Source: DATJGF01 sp035495315
GTDB lineage: Bacteria > Verrucomicrobiota > Verrucomicrobiia > Limisphaerales > UBA8199
Reading direction: 5' to 3'
Length of the DNA: 21,337 nt
Assembly: GCA_035495315.1 (NCBI GenBank)
Contig: DATJGF010000103.1
Location: forward strand, 1 to 21,337
Part shown: piece after piece, positions 1 through 6,942 of the stretch
How positions within the stretch are numbered: position 1 is the first letter of the stretch
Layout: every line of letters starts with the position of its first letter
Made by a program: the position numbers and the translations under genes
Notes under the pieces: generated by a model
What the model saw: the letters and a program-made list of their open reading frames with translations, nothing else
What the model was told of the DNA's origin: nothing
The model's database searches: none

Positions 1-61
1 TAATCTCTGCGCAGACGTAATCTCTAGGCGACAAAGACTTCATTATTGGCTTGGTTTTTCG

Positions 62-529
62 TCACATACCTTCCGGCCAACGGCGGGTTTCTTGCAGTGA
101 TTCGCCCGTCTCCAGCAGGCTTTTGAGACTCGACAAGATCGGCGGCCAACCTTCGGAGACCGAATCGATGAATTTCGACCGCGGTTTGTTCATTTCATGA
201 AGGATCGTCAGCTTCACCGCCGCGCCTTCGTTTTTAATCTCCAGCGTCATGCGGGAATAGCCTTCCTTGCGCATCTTCGGAATGAATTCATTGCGCCATT
301 TGAGGACCAGCCGGCGCTGCGGTTTGATCTCGAGAATGGTGCCGCTGTCGCAGGTGCCGCCGTCGGGTTTCACGATCCGCCACGTCGCCCCTTTCTTCCA
401 TTCCGATTCCTGCGCCGTGCCGTAGAAAAACTGGCGTTGGAATCTGGGAGTAGTCAATGCCTGCCATAGTTTTTTCGGCGTGGTGCGGATATACATCACA
501 TAAACGAATTTGCTTTTGGCCATAGTCAT
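62..529 (-). CDS. SRPBCC / AHSA1-like domain protein
   Basis: This 155-residue protein belongs by pattern to the START/SRPBCC superfamily, AHSA1-like (COG3832) branch, whose members form a helix-grip fold around a hydrophobic cavity; the ligand is unknown. Visible features are an N-terminal strand with the IRTTPKKLWQALTTP motif (residues about 15-30), a central GGTCDSGTILEIKPQRRLVLKW stretch in which a strand and turn are typical of the family, and a C-terminal amphipathic helix with the EGWPPILSSLKSLLE pattern. The start at 529 is chosen because its ATG overlaps the TGA of the upstream arsR-type gene (ATGA), the usual sign of translational coupling; the frame stays open further upstream but would run inside the regulator. 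It is co-transcribed with the ArsR-type gene and is presumably repressed by it. ArsR/SRPBCC pairs are common in soil bacteria. The fold assignment is strong; no function can be assigned. Confidence 0.85.
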   Translation of the reverse strand: MTMAKSKFVYVMYIRTTPKKLWQALTTPRFQRQFFYGTAQESEWKKGATWRIVKPDGGTCDSGTILEIKPQRRLVLKWRNEFIPKMRKEGYSRMTLEIKNEGAAVKLTILHEMNKPRSKFIDSVSEGWPPILSSLKSLLETGESLQETRRWPEGM

Positions 530-840
530 TTTTCTGGTTGTTCGAGATCTCTTTTCAAATCGCTCAGTGCCTGGAGGCGACTGCGCTCGTATTTGCCAAT
601 CCAGCGCTCGTAGATCTCCTGCAACGGCACCGGGTTCAGATAATGCAGCTTTTCGCGCCCATGCCAGACCACTGCCACCAGATTGGCTTTCTCCAGCAAC
701 GTCAGATGCTTGGAGACTGCCTGCCGCGACATGTCCAGATGCTTGCACAACTCGGTCAGGGTTGGGCCATTATCGTTGTACAACACATCCAGCAACTTTC
801 GGCGGCCTGAATCGGACAAGGCTTTGAATACTGCATCCAT
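526..840 (-). CDS. ArsR/SmtB-family winged-helix transcriptional repressor
   Basis: A 104-residue ArsR-type regulator. The sequence shows a start helix (MDAVFKALSDSGRRKLLDVL), then a helix-turn-helix with LTELCKHLDMSRQAVSKHLTLLEKANLV as recognition region, and the wing VAVVWHGREKLHYLNPVPL. It lacks the CxC metal site of ArsR or SmtB, so metal sensing is unlikely; it matches the subgroup found next to SRPBCC genes. A TTG codon at 858 would add six residues, but it lies inside the operator and the -10 region, so the ATG at 840 is preferred. It precedes the SRPBCC gene in the same operon (ATGA overlap) and probably autoregulates through the dyad immediately upstream. Residues are intact and the length is normal for the family. 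Confidence 0.9.
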   Translation of the reverse strand: MDAVFKALSDSGRRKLLDVLYNDNGPTLTELCKHLDMSRQAVSKHLTLLEKANLVAVVWHGREKLHYLNPVPLQEIYERWIGKYERSRLQALSDLKRDLEQPEK

Positions 841-849
841 TGATGGCGG

Positions 850-888
850 AATATGCAACCAAAAGGTTGCATGTCAAGTTAGTAACTT
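850..888 (-). promoter_or_regulatory. arsR-SRPBCC promoter with operator between -35 and -10
   Basis: On the minus strand a perfect TTGACA (877-872) is followed 16 nt later by CATATT (855-850), a 4/6 match to the -10 box. A perfect inverted repeat, ATGCAACC-N4-GGTTGCAT (853-872), fills the spacer and touches both boxes. A second dyad, AAGTTA-G-TAACTT (876-888), sits just upstream and overlaps the -35. The predicted transcription start, about 7 nt past the -10, falls a few bases before the ATG at 840, so the message may be leaderless or nearly so. ArsR-family repressors bind dyads of this kind; regulation by the adjacent gene product is inferred. Confidence 0.7.
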
Positions 889-1153
889 ACTGCACGCTGA
901 CGACACGCATATAGACCGGACGCGGAACGCCGCGTTCAGGCGGTAGGATCCTGAATTTAGCGAGGGCGGGTGACAACCGCCGCCTAACGGCGGGTTCTGT
1001 TCCGTCGATCCAAGTTCGAGCCAAATGCTTTCCGCCGAAAAAATTCCTGTAACCGTCCAAGGATTTTCCCGTAGAGCTCGATGAATCCCACGACTATGGC
1101 GGGTTGGAGCCGGGGATTGTAGCAACGAAAAACTCAAAACCTGAGGCCAAAAC
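889..1153. other. Intergenic region with a small GC-rich stem-loop
   Basis: No convincing gene is present. A stem-loop CCGCCG-CCTAA-CGGCGG (977-993) followed by GGTTCTGTTCCG resembles short REP-like palindromes of the CCGCC-n-GGCGG type. A GAGG Shine-Dalgarno-like motif (1143-1146) stands 7 nt before the GTG start of the next gene. The open frames on the minus strand here have no recognisable protein character. Confidence 0.4.
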
Positions 1154-4100
1154 GTGAAAAAGACGACCCTTGCTAACCAACTTTGTCCGGGAGCGCCGGG
1201 GCGCCGGCTCCAGCAACGACAGTCGGCGTTCCACACAATCGCGCGCCGATCAATGCTTTGTGCGTTGGTTCTTTGCGCGACTCTTCGAACCACCGCGACT
1301 ACTTATGTCATCAGCACGGACGATACGCCGCTCAGCGGCGACGCTTTGCAAGCACTTGGCGCGACTCAGGGTATCAATACTCCGGGCTACGTATTTCTCG
1401 GGCCAAGCAAGTTGGGCTCGATCAATGGCACGCCGATCAATTTTGGTGGCTATGCCGATAACACCGCCACCTTCGGCATCGCTGGGGATTTGAACCTCGC
1501 TAGCGGCGACCGAGTGCTGGGAGTAGGCCATAATTTCCTCAGGCTCGAGGTGGGCAATGACGCGAATATACAGGCTGGAGCGCTGTTGAGCGTGCAAGGG
1601 TTCGGGCCCTTGGCTGGCGCTGGGGGCGGGGCTGGAGGTGCCCCGGGGAAAAATCTAATCGATCCAGCCCGAGTGAGCACCGGTGGGGTGGGTAATACTT
1701 CGCCAGGCGATGATGTCAATGGCTCAACTGGATCCAATGGACACTACGGCGATCCTTCGAAGATTACCACCAGCGAGGTTGACATTAAATGGGGGTATCC
1801 AATTGAAGGTTCTGCAGGAGGGGCACCCATCAGCGGGTTCACTGTGCCAGGCAATGGCGGTACACATCTGCTAACGCTCTTCGCCCTTACAAACTCTCTG
1901 GGTGGAGCCGGGGGTGGCGGTGGTTTTCCTGGACGTGCGGCGACTACTTTTTCTGCGGGTATGGATGGCACCAACGGTAATCCCGGTCACGCAGGACAAG
2001 ATGGTTTCGCTGGAGCGGCCGGCAACCCGGGCTCATCTGCGACCAAGCCTCAGGCTTGGTTCGATTTGGGTGGTCTCTATGGAGGCGCGGGAGGGGGCGG
2101 CGGCGAACAGGGAGCCTACGGATTGGCGGGCGGAGGAGGGGGCTCGGGAGGGGGAGGTGGAGAAGGAGGCGCTAGTCTATTTTGTACGGGCAGCGGCCTT
2201 GGGGGCACCGGCGGGAATGGTGGTAACGGCGGGAATGGAGGGGTAGGTGGCGTTGGCGGAGCCGGAGGTGGAGGCGGCGGAGGATTGGAATTGATTGTAC
2301 GCGGGGTTCTCAGTGGGAGTGGAACCATTTCCGCTCGTGGTGCGGACGGCGTACCTCCGGTCTCCGGCGCATTTGGCGCGCCTGGCCAGGAAGGCGCTCC
2401 GGGCACGAACGGTGCAGTCTGGGACACCACGCACTGTTGCTGCCCAGGCGGCACCGGTGGAAAAGGTGGCGCCGGTGGCAATGGAGGAAACGGTGGTAAA
2501 GGTGGCGATGGAGGTCAAGGCGGTGGCGGGGCCGCGGGCACAATCATTCTGGCGGCAACTCAAATTGATTGGGCCGGACAAATCGATCTAAGTGGAGGGT
2601 CCGGACCACTTGGCCAGGCGCCGGGCGGCCTATTGAGGTATCGATCCGACCTGAATAACGTGTTTAGTGACCTTTATGCCCCCACGGCGGCACGCAAGAA
2701 CCCTTACGTTTCTTATTTGTCTGCCATCATTTTTCCAGGAACTCCCGCGACGAATGAAATGACTCCAAATATCGACATCACCAGCGTCGGAGGGCAGACA
2801 ACTGGAGTAGAACTGGTTGGCGGTCCTGATACGTTTGGATTAGCTGCCGCCGATGCTGCTGGAACTACTCCAGATACTGCTCTTTCGCCCACTTTGTCTG
2901 CTTTCGTGCCGCATCCACCCAATGCGGTGGGCGCAGTCTGCCGGTTGACTAGCTCCGGTGATTCACTCGTCTTTATGAACTTGACAGGCCTGCCGTTGTC
3001 CAATCCTGGTCTCGCCGTGAATCGGGCAGGCGACGATCATCAAGTCTTGGTCCAGCCCTTGCAAGTTCGCGGTTACGTTCGCGAGCCGCTGTTTGTTCCA
3101 GGAACTTCAGGCGCTCAGACACTGACGACCCTGGACGCCTTTAACACTTGGATGACTTACGTCCGACCCGGTGACGCCACCGTGATCGCCGTGTTCAGGC
3201 CTTATACAAATGCGGTGACATTCTCAATGCTCGCCAGCGGCGGCAGCGACTCTTTTCTATGGCTGCTGGATACCGGATTGTTGTCGGTGAGTGCCGCCCT
3301 GCCCGGGTCCTTTTTCCCGACCTTCGCTCGGGCCGACCGAAACACCAACTCGATGACCATCTCCACCTATGCACGAGCCGGTGCCGGGGGTGCGCCCGTC
3401 TCTTTGCAAATCGCAAACGTCGGCAATCAATCCTCACTCATGTCGAGCCTGCCCGGCTCGGACGCGACCTTCGCAAACCAACCAAGCAGCGGACAACCGC
3501 TGACCGTGAATTGGGTCGTAGGCAATACCAATGTTTACGGAATTCAGCCTCCAGTCACGTTTAGTGTTATAACCGATGCGGGCAGGGTGAATGTCATCGA
3601 CAACGTCAACGTGATCGGACCCGTTCTCAATAGCACTCTGACTGGCGGCGGCGATGCGGGAGCAGTGTTGATCGGGCAAAACGCTGCTCTGGCCTTCAAT
3701 GCCCTGAACTTCTACCCCGCTGACCCGCTTAATCCTTCCGGACCTGTCCATGCGTTTTATGACTTAAACATCCTGGGGTTGACGGTCACCGGGCCGGACG
3801 CAGCGTACTTCAAGGTATCCGGTCCTATGAGTGGGGCTGTTCCTCTCAAATATGACTTGGCGGGTGAGCCAAATGTTCCTTGGACATCCTCCATCGTTTT
3901 CACACCCGACTCAGCCCGGACCTACAACGCTACTCTTTCCATACAAACCGACGTAAACGCCGCTGCAGGCCAGCCGGGCCAGGTTTACACTTTCCCATTG
4001 AGCGGCGTAGCGGTAAATCCAGGGATCTATATCACGCAAGAGCCGCAAGATGCCCAGGCACAAGCGGGCGGCACGGCGACCTTCTCCGTTGCCGCTAGTG

Positions 4101-5227
4101 CTTATGGCACGACTGGTTCGTTAAACTTTCAATGGAAACGCAACGGCAACCCCCTGAACGGTGCTACTGATGCGACGTATACCACCGGCTCACTGGCTGC
4201 CGCCGACAATGGCGCCAGCTTCTCTTGTCAGTTGGTCGCGGGGACCTTCACCGTTGAAAGCGCGACCGCTTACTTGAGCGTTATCAATACTGGCTCACCA
4301 TACCCACAAGCCGTTTTAGCCGACAATCCCTTGGTCTACTACCGGCTCGAGGAACTCGGCGGCCGCACCGCTTTCGACTCATCGACTCATGGTTATAACG
4401 GCACCTATTTCAATGTCGACCACCGAGCCAGCGCCAAGTCTGAGCTGGGCTCCTCCGCAAGTTTTCATGGATTCGATTCACCTGGTAGCGTCAGCGTGCC
4501 GGCACTGATTAACCCCGCCACCTCCGACAATTGGTTTGGGCAGGTCACAGCAGAGCTTTGGGTGAAACTCAACTCCTGGACTACTTTCCTCGATCCACTC
4601 TATAATTTGCCGCTGAGCGGCATTTTCTGCAACGACGGTATTCCTTGGATAGGTTCGTTCCAAATTGTCGCTAACAATCCCAACCAGCTCCAATTTAGTG
4701 TCAATACCGCCGTCGGTGGGGGCCAAAATAGCACGTTCACCCTATCCGATGCTTCCTTGTTCACTACCAGCACCTGGCTACATGTCGTTAGTGTATACGA
4801 TGCCGGCGTGGGAACTTTCAGCTTCTATATTAATGGCCAGCCTTACTCCGAGATTCCGCTGGACTACGCTCCGCCAACGCTCCTGACCTCATCGCAATTG
4901 GGCGCCTGGCTCGCGCCTGACGGTATTCGTTACCGCGACCTGGACGGACAAATTGATGAATTCGCCATTTACGCCGGGGCCCTGACCCCGGACAGGATCG
5001 CGGCCCATTACCAGGCCGCTCTGGCGACGGTCACTCCAGTTTCATTGGTGATGACAACGCAAGGGGGAGCTTTGCGGATCGAGTGGCCGGGCTCCGGTTG
5101 GGTGCTCCAACACAACAATGACCTTAGCAATTCCTCGAGCTGGAGCAATGTCCCGGGGGGAGACACCAGTCCTGTCATTATCAACCCAAACAACACGAAA
5201 GACTTTTTCAGACTGCAACACCCATAG
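1154..5227 (+). CDS. Secreted glycine-rich protein with Ig-like and LamG-like domains
   Basis: A 1357-residue exported protein, probably cell-surface or extracellular. It starts at GTG 1154, supported by GAGG 7 nt upstream; the signal peptide has a long basic n-region (ending HTIARRS) before the hydrophobic MLCALVLCATL core (residues 34-44), so an internal ATG at 1253 is a plausible alternative start. Residues about 150-470 form a low-complexity glycine-rich zone of GGxGG and GGNGG runs with collagen-like GxPG triplets and an unusual CCC cluster (HCCCPGG). Residues about 510-950 are beta-rich without a firm family. Residues 956-1045 are an Ig-like domain (EPQDAQAQAGGTATFSV, FQWKRNGNPL). Residues 1056-1287 are a LamG/concanavalin-like domain (YYRLEE, FDSSTHGYNGTY, AELWVKLNSW, FYINGQ, GQIDEFAIYAGAL). 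Residues 1293-1357 are a beta module with a W..V core ending FFRLQ, common at C-termini of Verrucomicrobiota secreted proteins. Adhesion or matrix function is inferred. Confidence 0.88.
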   Translation: MKKTTLANQLCPGAPGRRLQQRQSAFHTIARRSMLCALVLCATLRTTATTYVISTDDTPLSGDALQALGATQGINTPGYVFLGPSKLGSINGTPINFGGYADNTATFGIAGDLNLASGDRVLGVGHNFLRLEVGNDANIQAGALLSVQGFGPLAGAGGGAGGAPGKNLIDPARVSTGGVGNTSPGDDVNGSTGSNGHYGDPSKITTSEVDIKWGYPIEGSAGGAPISGFTVPGNGGTHLLTLFALTNSLGGAGGGGGFPGRAATTFSAGMDGTNGNPGHAGQDGFAGAAGNPGSSATKPQAWFDLGGLYGGAGGGGGEQGAYGLAGGGGGSGGGGGEGGASLFCTGSGLGGTGGNGGNGGNGGVGGVGGAGGGGGGGLELIVRGVLSGSGTISARGADGVPPVSGAFGAPGQEGAPGTNGAVWDTTHCCCPGGTGGKGGAGGNGGNGGKGGDGGQGGGGAAGTIILAATQIDWAGQIDLSGGSGPLGQAPGGLLRYRSDLNNVFSDLYAPTAARKNPYVSYLSAIIFPGTPATNEMTPNIDITSVGGQTTGVELVGGPDTFGLAAADAAGTTPDTALSPTLSAFVPHPPNAVGAVCRLTSSGDSLVFMNLTGLPLSNPGLAVNRAGDDHQVLVQPLQVRGYVREPLFVPGTSGAQTLTTLDAFNTWMTYVRPGDATVIAVFRPYTNAVTFSMLASGGSDSFLWLLDTGLLSVSAALPGSFFPTFARADRNTNSMTISTYARAGAGGAPVSLQIANVGNQSSLMSSLPGSDATFANQPSSGQPLTVNWVVGNTNVYGIQPPVTFSVITDAGRVNVIDNVNVIGPVLNSTLTGGGDAGAVLIGQNAALAFNALNFYPADPLNPSGPVHAFYDLNILGLTVTGPDAAYFKVSGPMSGAVPLKYDLAGEPNVPWTSSIVFTPDSARTYNATLSIQTDVNAAAGQPGQVYTFPLSGVAVNPGIYITQEPQDAQAQAGGTATFSVAASAYGTTGSLNFQWKRNGNPLNGATDATYTTGSLAAADNGASFSCQLVAGTFTVESATAYLSVINTGSPYPQAVLADNPLVYYRLEELGGRTAFDSSTHGYNGTYFNVDHRASAKSELGSSASFHGFDSPGSVSVPALINPATSDNWFGQVTAELWVKLNSWTTFLDPLYNLPLSGIFCNDGIPWIGSFQIVANNPNQLQFSVNTAVGGGQNSTFTLSDASLFTTSTWLHVVSVYDAGVGTFSFYINGQPYSEIPLDYAPPTLLTSSQLGAWLAPDGIRYRDLDGQIDEFAIYAGALTPDRIAAHYQAALATVTPVSLVMTTQGGALRIEWPGSGWVLQHNNDLSNSSSWSNVPGGDTSPVIINPNNTKDFFRLQHP

Positions 5228-5304
5228 ACTCCCGAAAAACAGAAAAAGGCCGATGGAACGCCGGATTAATGCGAAAGAAAATTGCGTTCTTATCGGGTGA
5301 GGTC

Positions 5305-5535
5305 TTATCCCTCTCGAAGAGGTTTGGAGTGGCGGCGGATCTGAGCGTGGTGAACAGGCGAACAACAACCCCGTTTCGCCATTTCATGCTCTGACCCACC
5401 ACCAAGGCAGAGGTAGACCATCAATTTAGAGCAAGCTAGGTAGGTCCACTCCGCAAAAACTCGAGCGCGGAATTCTCTGTGGCAATCCTGTCTTGAACAC
5501 TGTTGGCAGCACACCGAGCATTCGCTACAGTGCAT
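5305..5535 (-). CDS. Possible cysteine-rich small protein
   Basis: A 76-residue open frame with ten cysteines and several histidines: CSECSVCCQQC at residues 3-13, then DCH at 17-19, C35, C43 and a CCSPVHH stretch near residue 57. The spacing C-x2-C-x2-CC-x2-C suggests a metal-binding (zinc or Fe-S) protein if translated. The middle (REFRARVFAEWTYLACSKLMVYLCLGG) has helix-like residue patterns unlike a random shadow frame. Its ATG at 5535 lies only 7 bp from the divergent ATG of the ModE-type gene, and no clear ribosome-binding site is seen, which weakens the call. No family is recognised. It could be non-coding; comparison with relatives would settle it. Confidence 0.35.
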   Translation of the reverse strand: MHCSECSVCCQQCSRQDCHREFRARVFAEWTYLACSKLMVYLCLGGGSEHEMAKRGCCSPVHHAQIRRHSKPLREG

Positions 5536-5542
5536 CTTCGAA

Positions 5543-5908
5543 ATGAAAGCGACCTCAGGGCAAAAATCTCGACTCCTTCCCCGCATGCGAATCGTCTCTG
5601 GTAGAGAAGTTGCCCTTGGGCCAGGCAAAGCCGATCTGCTGGCCTGGATTGCCAAGACCAGTTCGATTCGCGAAGCCGCCGATCACATGGGCATGTCATA
5701 CATGCGCGCCTGGACACTGGTCCAAACCATGAACGCCTGTTTCCGGCAGCCACTCGTCAACGCCTGTCGCGGTGGCAAAAACCACGGCGGTGCTGTCCTG
5801 ACCGATACCGGACGAGCCGTCCTTGATCTCTATCGCGAGCTGGAAGCGCAGAGCCTCAGGGCGTGCGCACAGACCTGGCCGAAGCTCCACAAGATGCTGA
5901 AGGATTGA
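5543..5908 (+). CDS. Stand-alone ModE-type (LysR-like winged-helix) DNA-binding protein
   Basis: A 121-residue protein corresponding to the N-terminal DNA-binding domain of ModE, the molybdate-responsive regulator. Diagnostic parts are ALGPGKADLLAWI (residues 24-36), the helix-turn-helix SIREAADHMGMSYMRAWTLV (41-60) followed by MN, and the wing GGKNHGGAVLTDTG (77-90), which align with GISYKSAWDAINEMN and GGKGGGGAVLT of E. coli ModE. The C-terminal Mop (molybdate-binding) domains are absent, so metal sensing must occur another way or not at all; short ModE-domain proteins of this length are common. ATG 5543 is used; an in-frame ATG at 5585 would still preserve the domain. No mod transporter or molybdopterin gene is in the window. 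A dyad resembling a ModE box lies 38 bp past the stop. Function as a transcription factor is firm; the target is unknown. Confidence 0.88.
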   Translation: MKATSGQKSRLLPRMRIVSGREVALGPGKADLLAWIAKTSSIREAADHMGMSYMRAWTLVQTMNACFRQPLVNACRGGKNHGGAVLTDTGRAVLDLYRELEAQSLRACAQTWPKLHKMLKD

Positions 5909-5945
5909 ATTTCGTTGGCAGTGGATCAGGGTGGGGCCGGCTTGC

Positions 5946-5969
5946 CGTTATATTTGACAAAATATATCG
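5946..5969. promoter_or_regulatory. AT-rich 24-bp dyad resembling a ModE operator
   Basis: CGTTATAT-N8-ATATATCG forms a near-perfect dyad: 9 of the 10 outer base pairs are symmetric and only the centre and one arm position break it. It matches in length and most positions the ModE consensus recalled from the literature (CGCTATATA-N6-TATATAACG). It is a sharp AT-rich island in GC-rich surroundings. A TTGACA hexamer (5954-5959) sits at its centre, without a convincing -10 to its right. It lies just downstream of the ModE-type gene. Binding by that protein is inferred. Confidence 0.5.
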
Positions 5970-5991
5970 CACGTTGCGCAATTTTCGCGAG

Positions 5992-6054
5992 CCGGGTTCC
6001 GACCCTGCGATCCCCGCTTACCCGGGCGACTAACCCCCATCGGGTTGTCGCAGG
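5992..6054. other. GC-rich region with competing stem-loops (possible structured RNA)
   Basis: Several strong complementary segments are packed into 63 nt: CCGGGT (5992-5997) with ACCCGG (6020-6025); GCGAC-T-AACCC (6026-6036) with GGGTTGTCGC (6042-6051), a 10-bp stem with one bulge; and CCTGCGA (6004-6010) with TCGCAGG (6048-6054), which competes with the previous stem and would form a pseudoknot with the first. No T-tract follows on either strand, so a simple terminator is not obvious. It could be a bidirectional transcription end, a palindromic repeat or a structured leader. No known RNA family is recognised. Confidence 0.4.
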
Positions 6055-6063
6055 ATCCGAGCG

Positions 6064-6378
6064 TCACGAGTCAACAAAATCAAACCAAAGGTCCTTGTGA
6101 GGTTGGTTATCAATAAACCAACGGCGGGCCCACGCTTCAGATTTCTCGAACAGCTTTTCCCGTTTGACGGACTCAACGTGCCCATCGCAGGAAGCCATGT
6201 TGTACGCCGGATGTCGGCCTTTGATTTCGCTGTAATAATGGCGGTTAAACCCCAACAGAAAGGTCCCGCCAGGCTCGATAGGTTTCCTAATCAAAACCGA
6301 ACTGAGAAGACCTCCAACAATTGCCTTGGCCACCCCATTGTCAAAACGGCCAGACAAATTTCCACTGCGAGCACACAC
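6064..6378 (-). pseudogene. Remnant of a prepilin (H-X9-DG type) C-terminus
   Basis: From about residue 40 of this 104-residue frame (nt 6261 to 6064) the sequence matches the C-terminal end of type II secretion/type IV-like prepilins abundant in Verrucomicrobiota and Planctomycetota: RHPAYNMASCDGHVES (histidine, asparagine, then DGHV) followed by EKSEAWARRWFIDNQPH, a typical ARRWN.D..PH tail. The spacing between H56 and D65-G66 is 8 rather than the usual 9. The hallmark N-terminus (FTLIELLVVIAIIAIL) and the pilin body are missing, and the first 40 residues overlap another gene in a different frame. The fragment therefore looks like a decayed gene end. An alternative is a short gene fused to new upstream sequence. 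Confidence 0.6.
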
Positions 6379-6697
6379 CCGTAATCACGCTGTTTGTGTT
6401 CAGGGTATAAATGGTTTTACGCGTCGCAAAGAGACGATTCGTGCGCCAAAAGAAGCGTGCCTCCTCTTCGATGCTGAGGGGGTAAGCCCTCCAATAGCTT
6501 CGCCTACCGATGGACGAGCCGGACTGTGATACAAGCGCGACCGGGTTTGTATGAATATAGGTCCAAACATCATCCGCGGTTGCGCCAGCTACCAAGAGTA
6601 ATGGATCCCTATGTGGTGTTACTATCAAACCAATACTCGCGATGATCGCAGCAAAGCCTATCACCGCAGCCGTCAGGAAATTCCATTTCCGGCTCAT
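6341..6697 (-). CDS. Hypothetical small membrane-anchored protein
   Basis: A 118-residue frame beginning MSRKWNFLTAAVIGFAAIIASIGLIV: basic start followed by one hydrophobic segment (residues about 8-27), then a soluble tail of about 90 residues (TADDVWTYIHTNPVALVSQSG, SIEEEARFFWRTNRLF). A good Shine-Dalgarno sequence (AAGGA, 6706-6702) stands 4 nt before the ATG, which supports translation. Its 3' end overlaps the prepilin remnant in another frame. No family is recognised. It could be a type II-anchored small protein, or the 5' part of a gene broken by the same rearrangement that left the prepilin fragment. Confidence 0.45.
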   Translation of the reverse strand: MSRKWNFLTAAVIGFAAIIASIGLIVTPHRDPLLLVAGATADDVWTYIHTNPVALVSQSGSSIGRRSYWRAYPLSIEEEARFFWRTNRLFATRKTIYTLNTNSVITGVCSQWKFVWPF

Positions 6698-6942
6698 GAA
6701 TTCCTTAAGCTGGGTCCTGCCCAGCCCACGAGGAGTCTAGGCTACTTCATCCACTCTTGTCTGTCGGGCAGCAGCCGAATGCGTTGTAAGGAATGCCCCT
6801 ACACAAAAGCACGAGGTTGCATCTTCACGCATTGCGGGACACTACCCTACTGCCCCGCCCAGCGCATTAGCTCCAGGGCGAAATCGCCAAAATTGCTTTT
6901 TGGCTCGATTCCATTCATTCTGTGCCGGGAACCAGCCATACA

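Noticed and set aside
530..748. N-terminal extension of the SRPBCC frame
   Set aside because: The extra residues lie inside the ArsR-type gene in another frame and have no domain character; the ATGA overlap at 529 gives the natural start.
874..1293. A 139-residue minus-strand frame
   Set aside because: It runs across the start of the secreted protein gene and the arsR promoter and has a random residue pattern.
1744..2581. Proline-rich minus-strand frames (for example 2116-2481)
   Set aside because: They mirror the glycine codons of the secreted protein (GGN read as NCC) and have no independent start signals.
5991..6015. tRNA-like GGGTTCCGACCC segment
   Set aside because: No acceptor, D or anticodon arms with tRNA spacing could be found; it is only a short hairpin.
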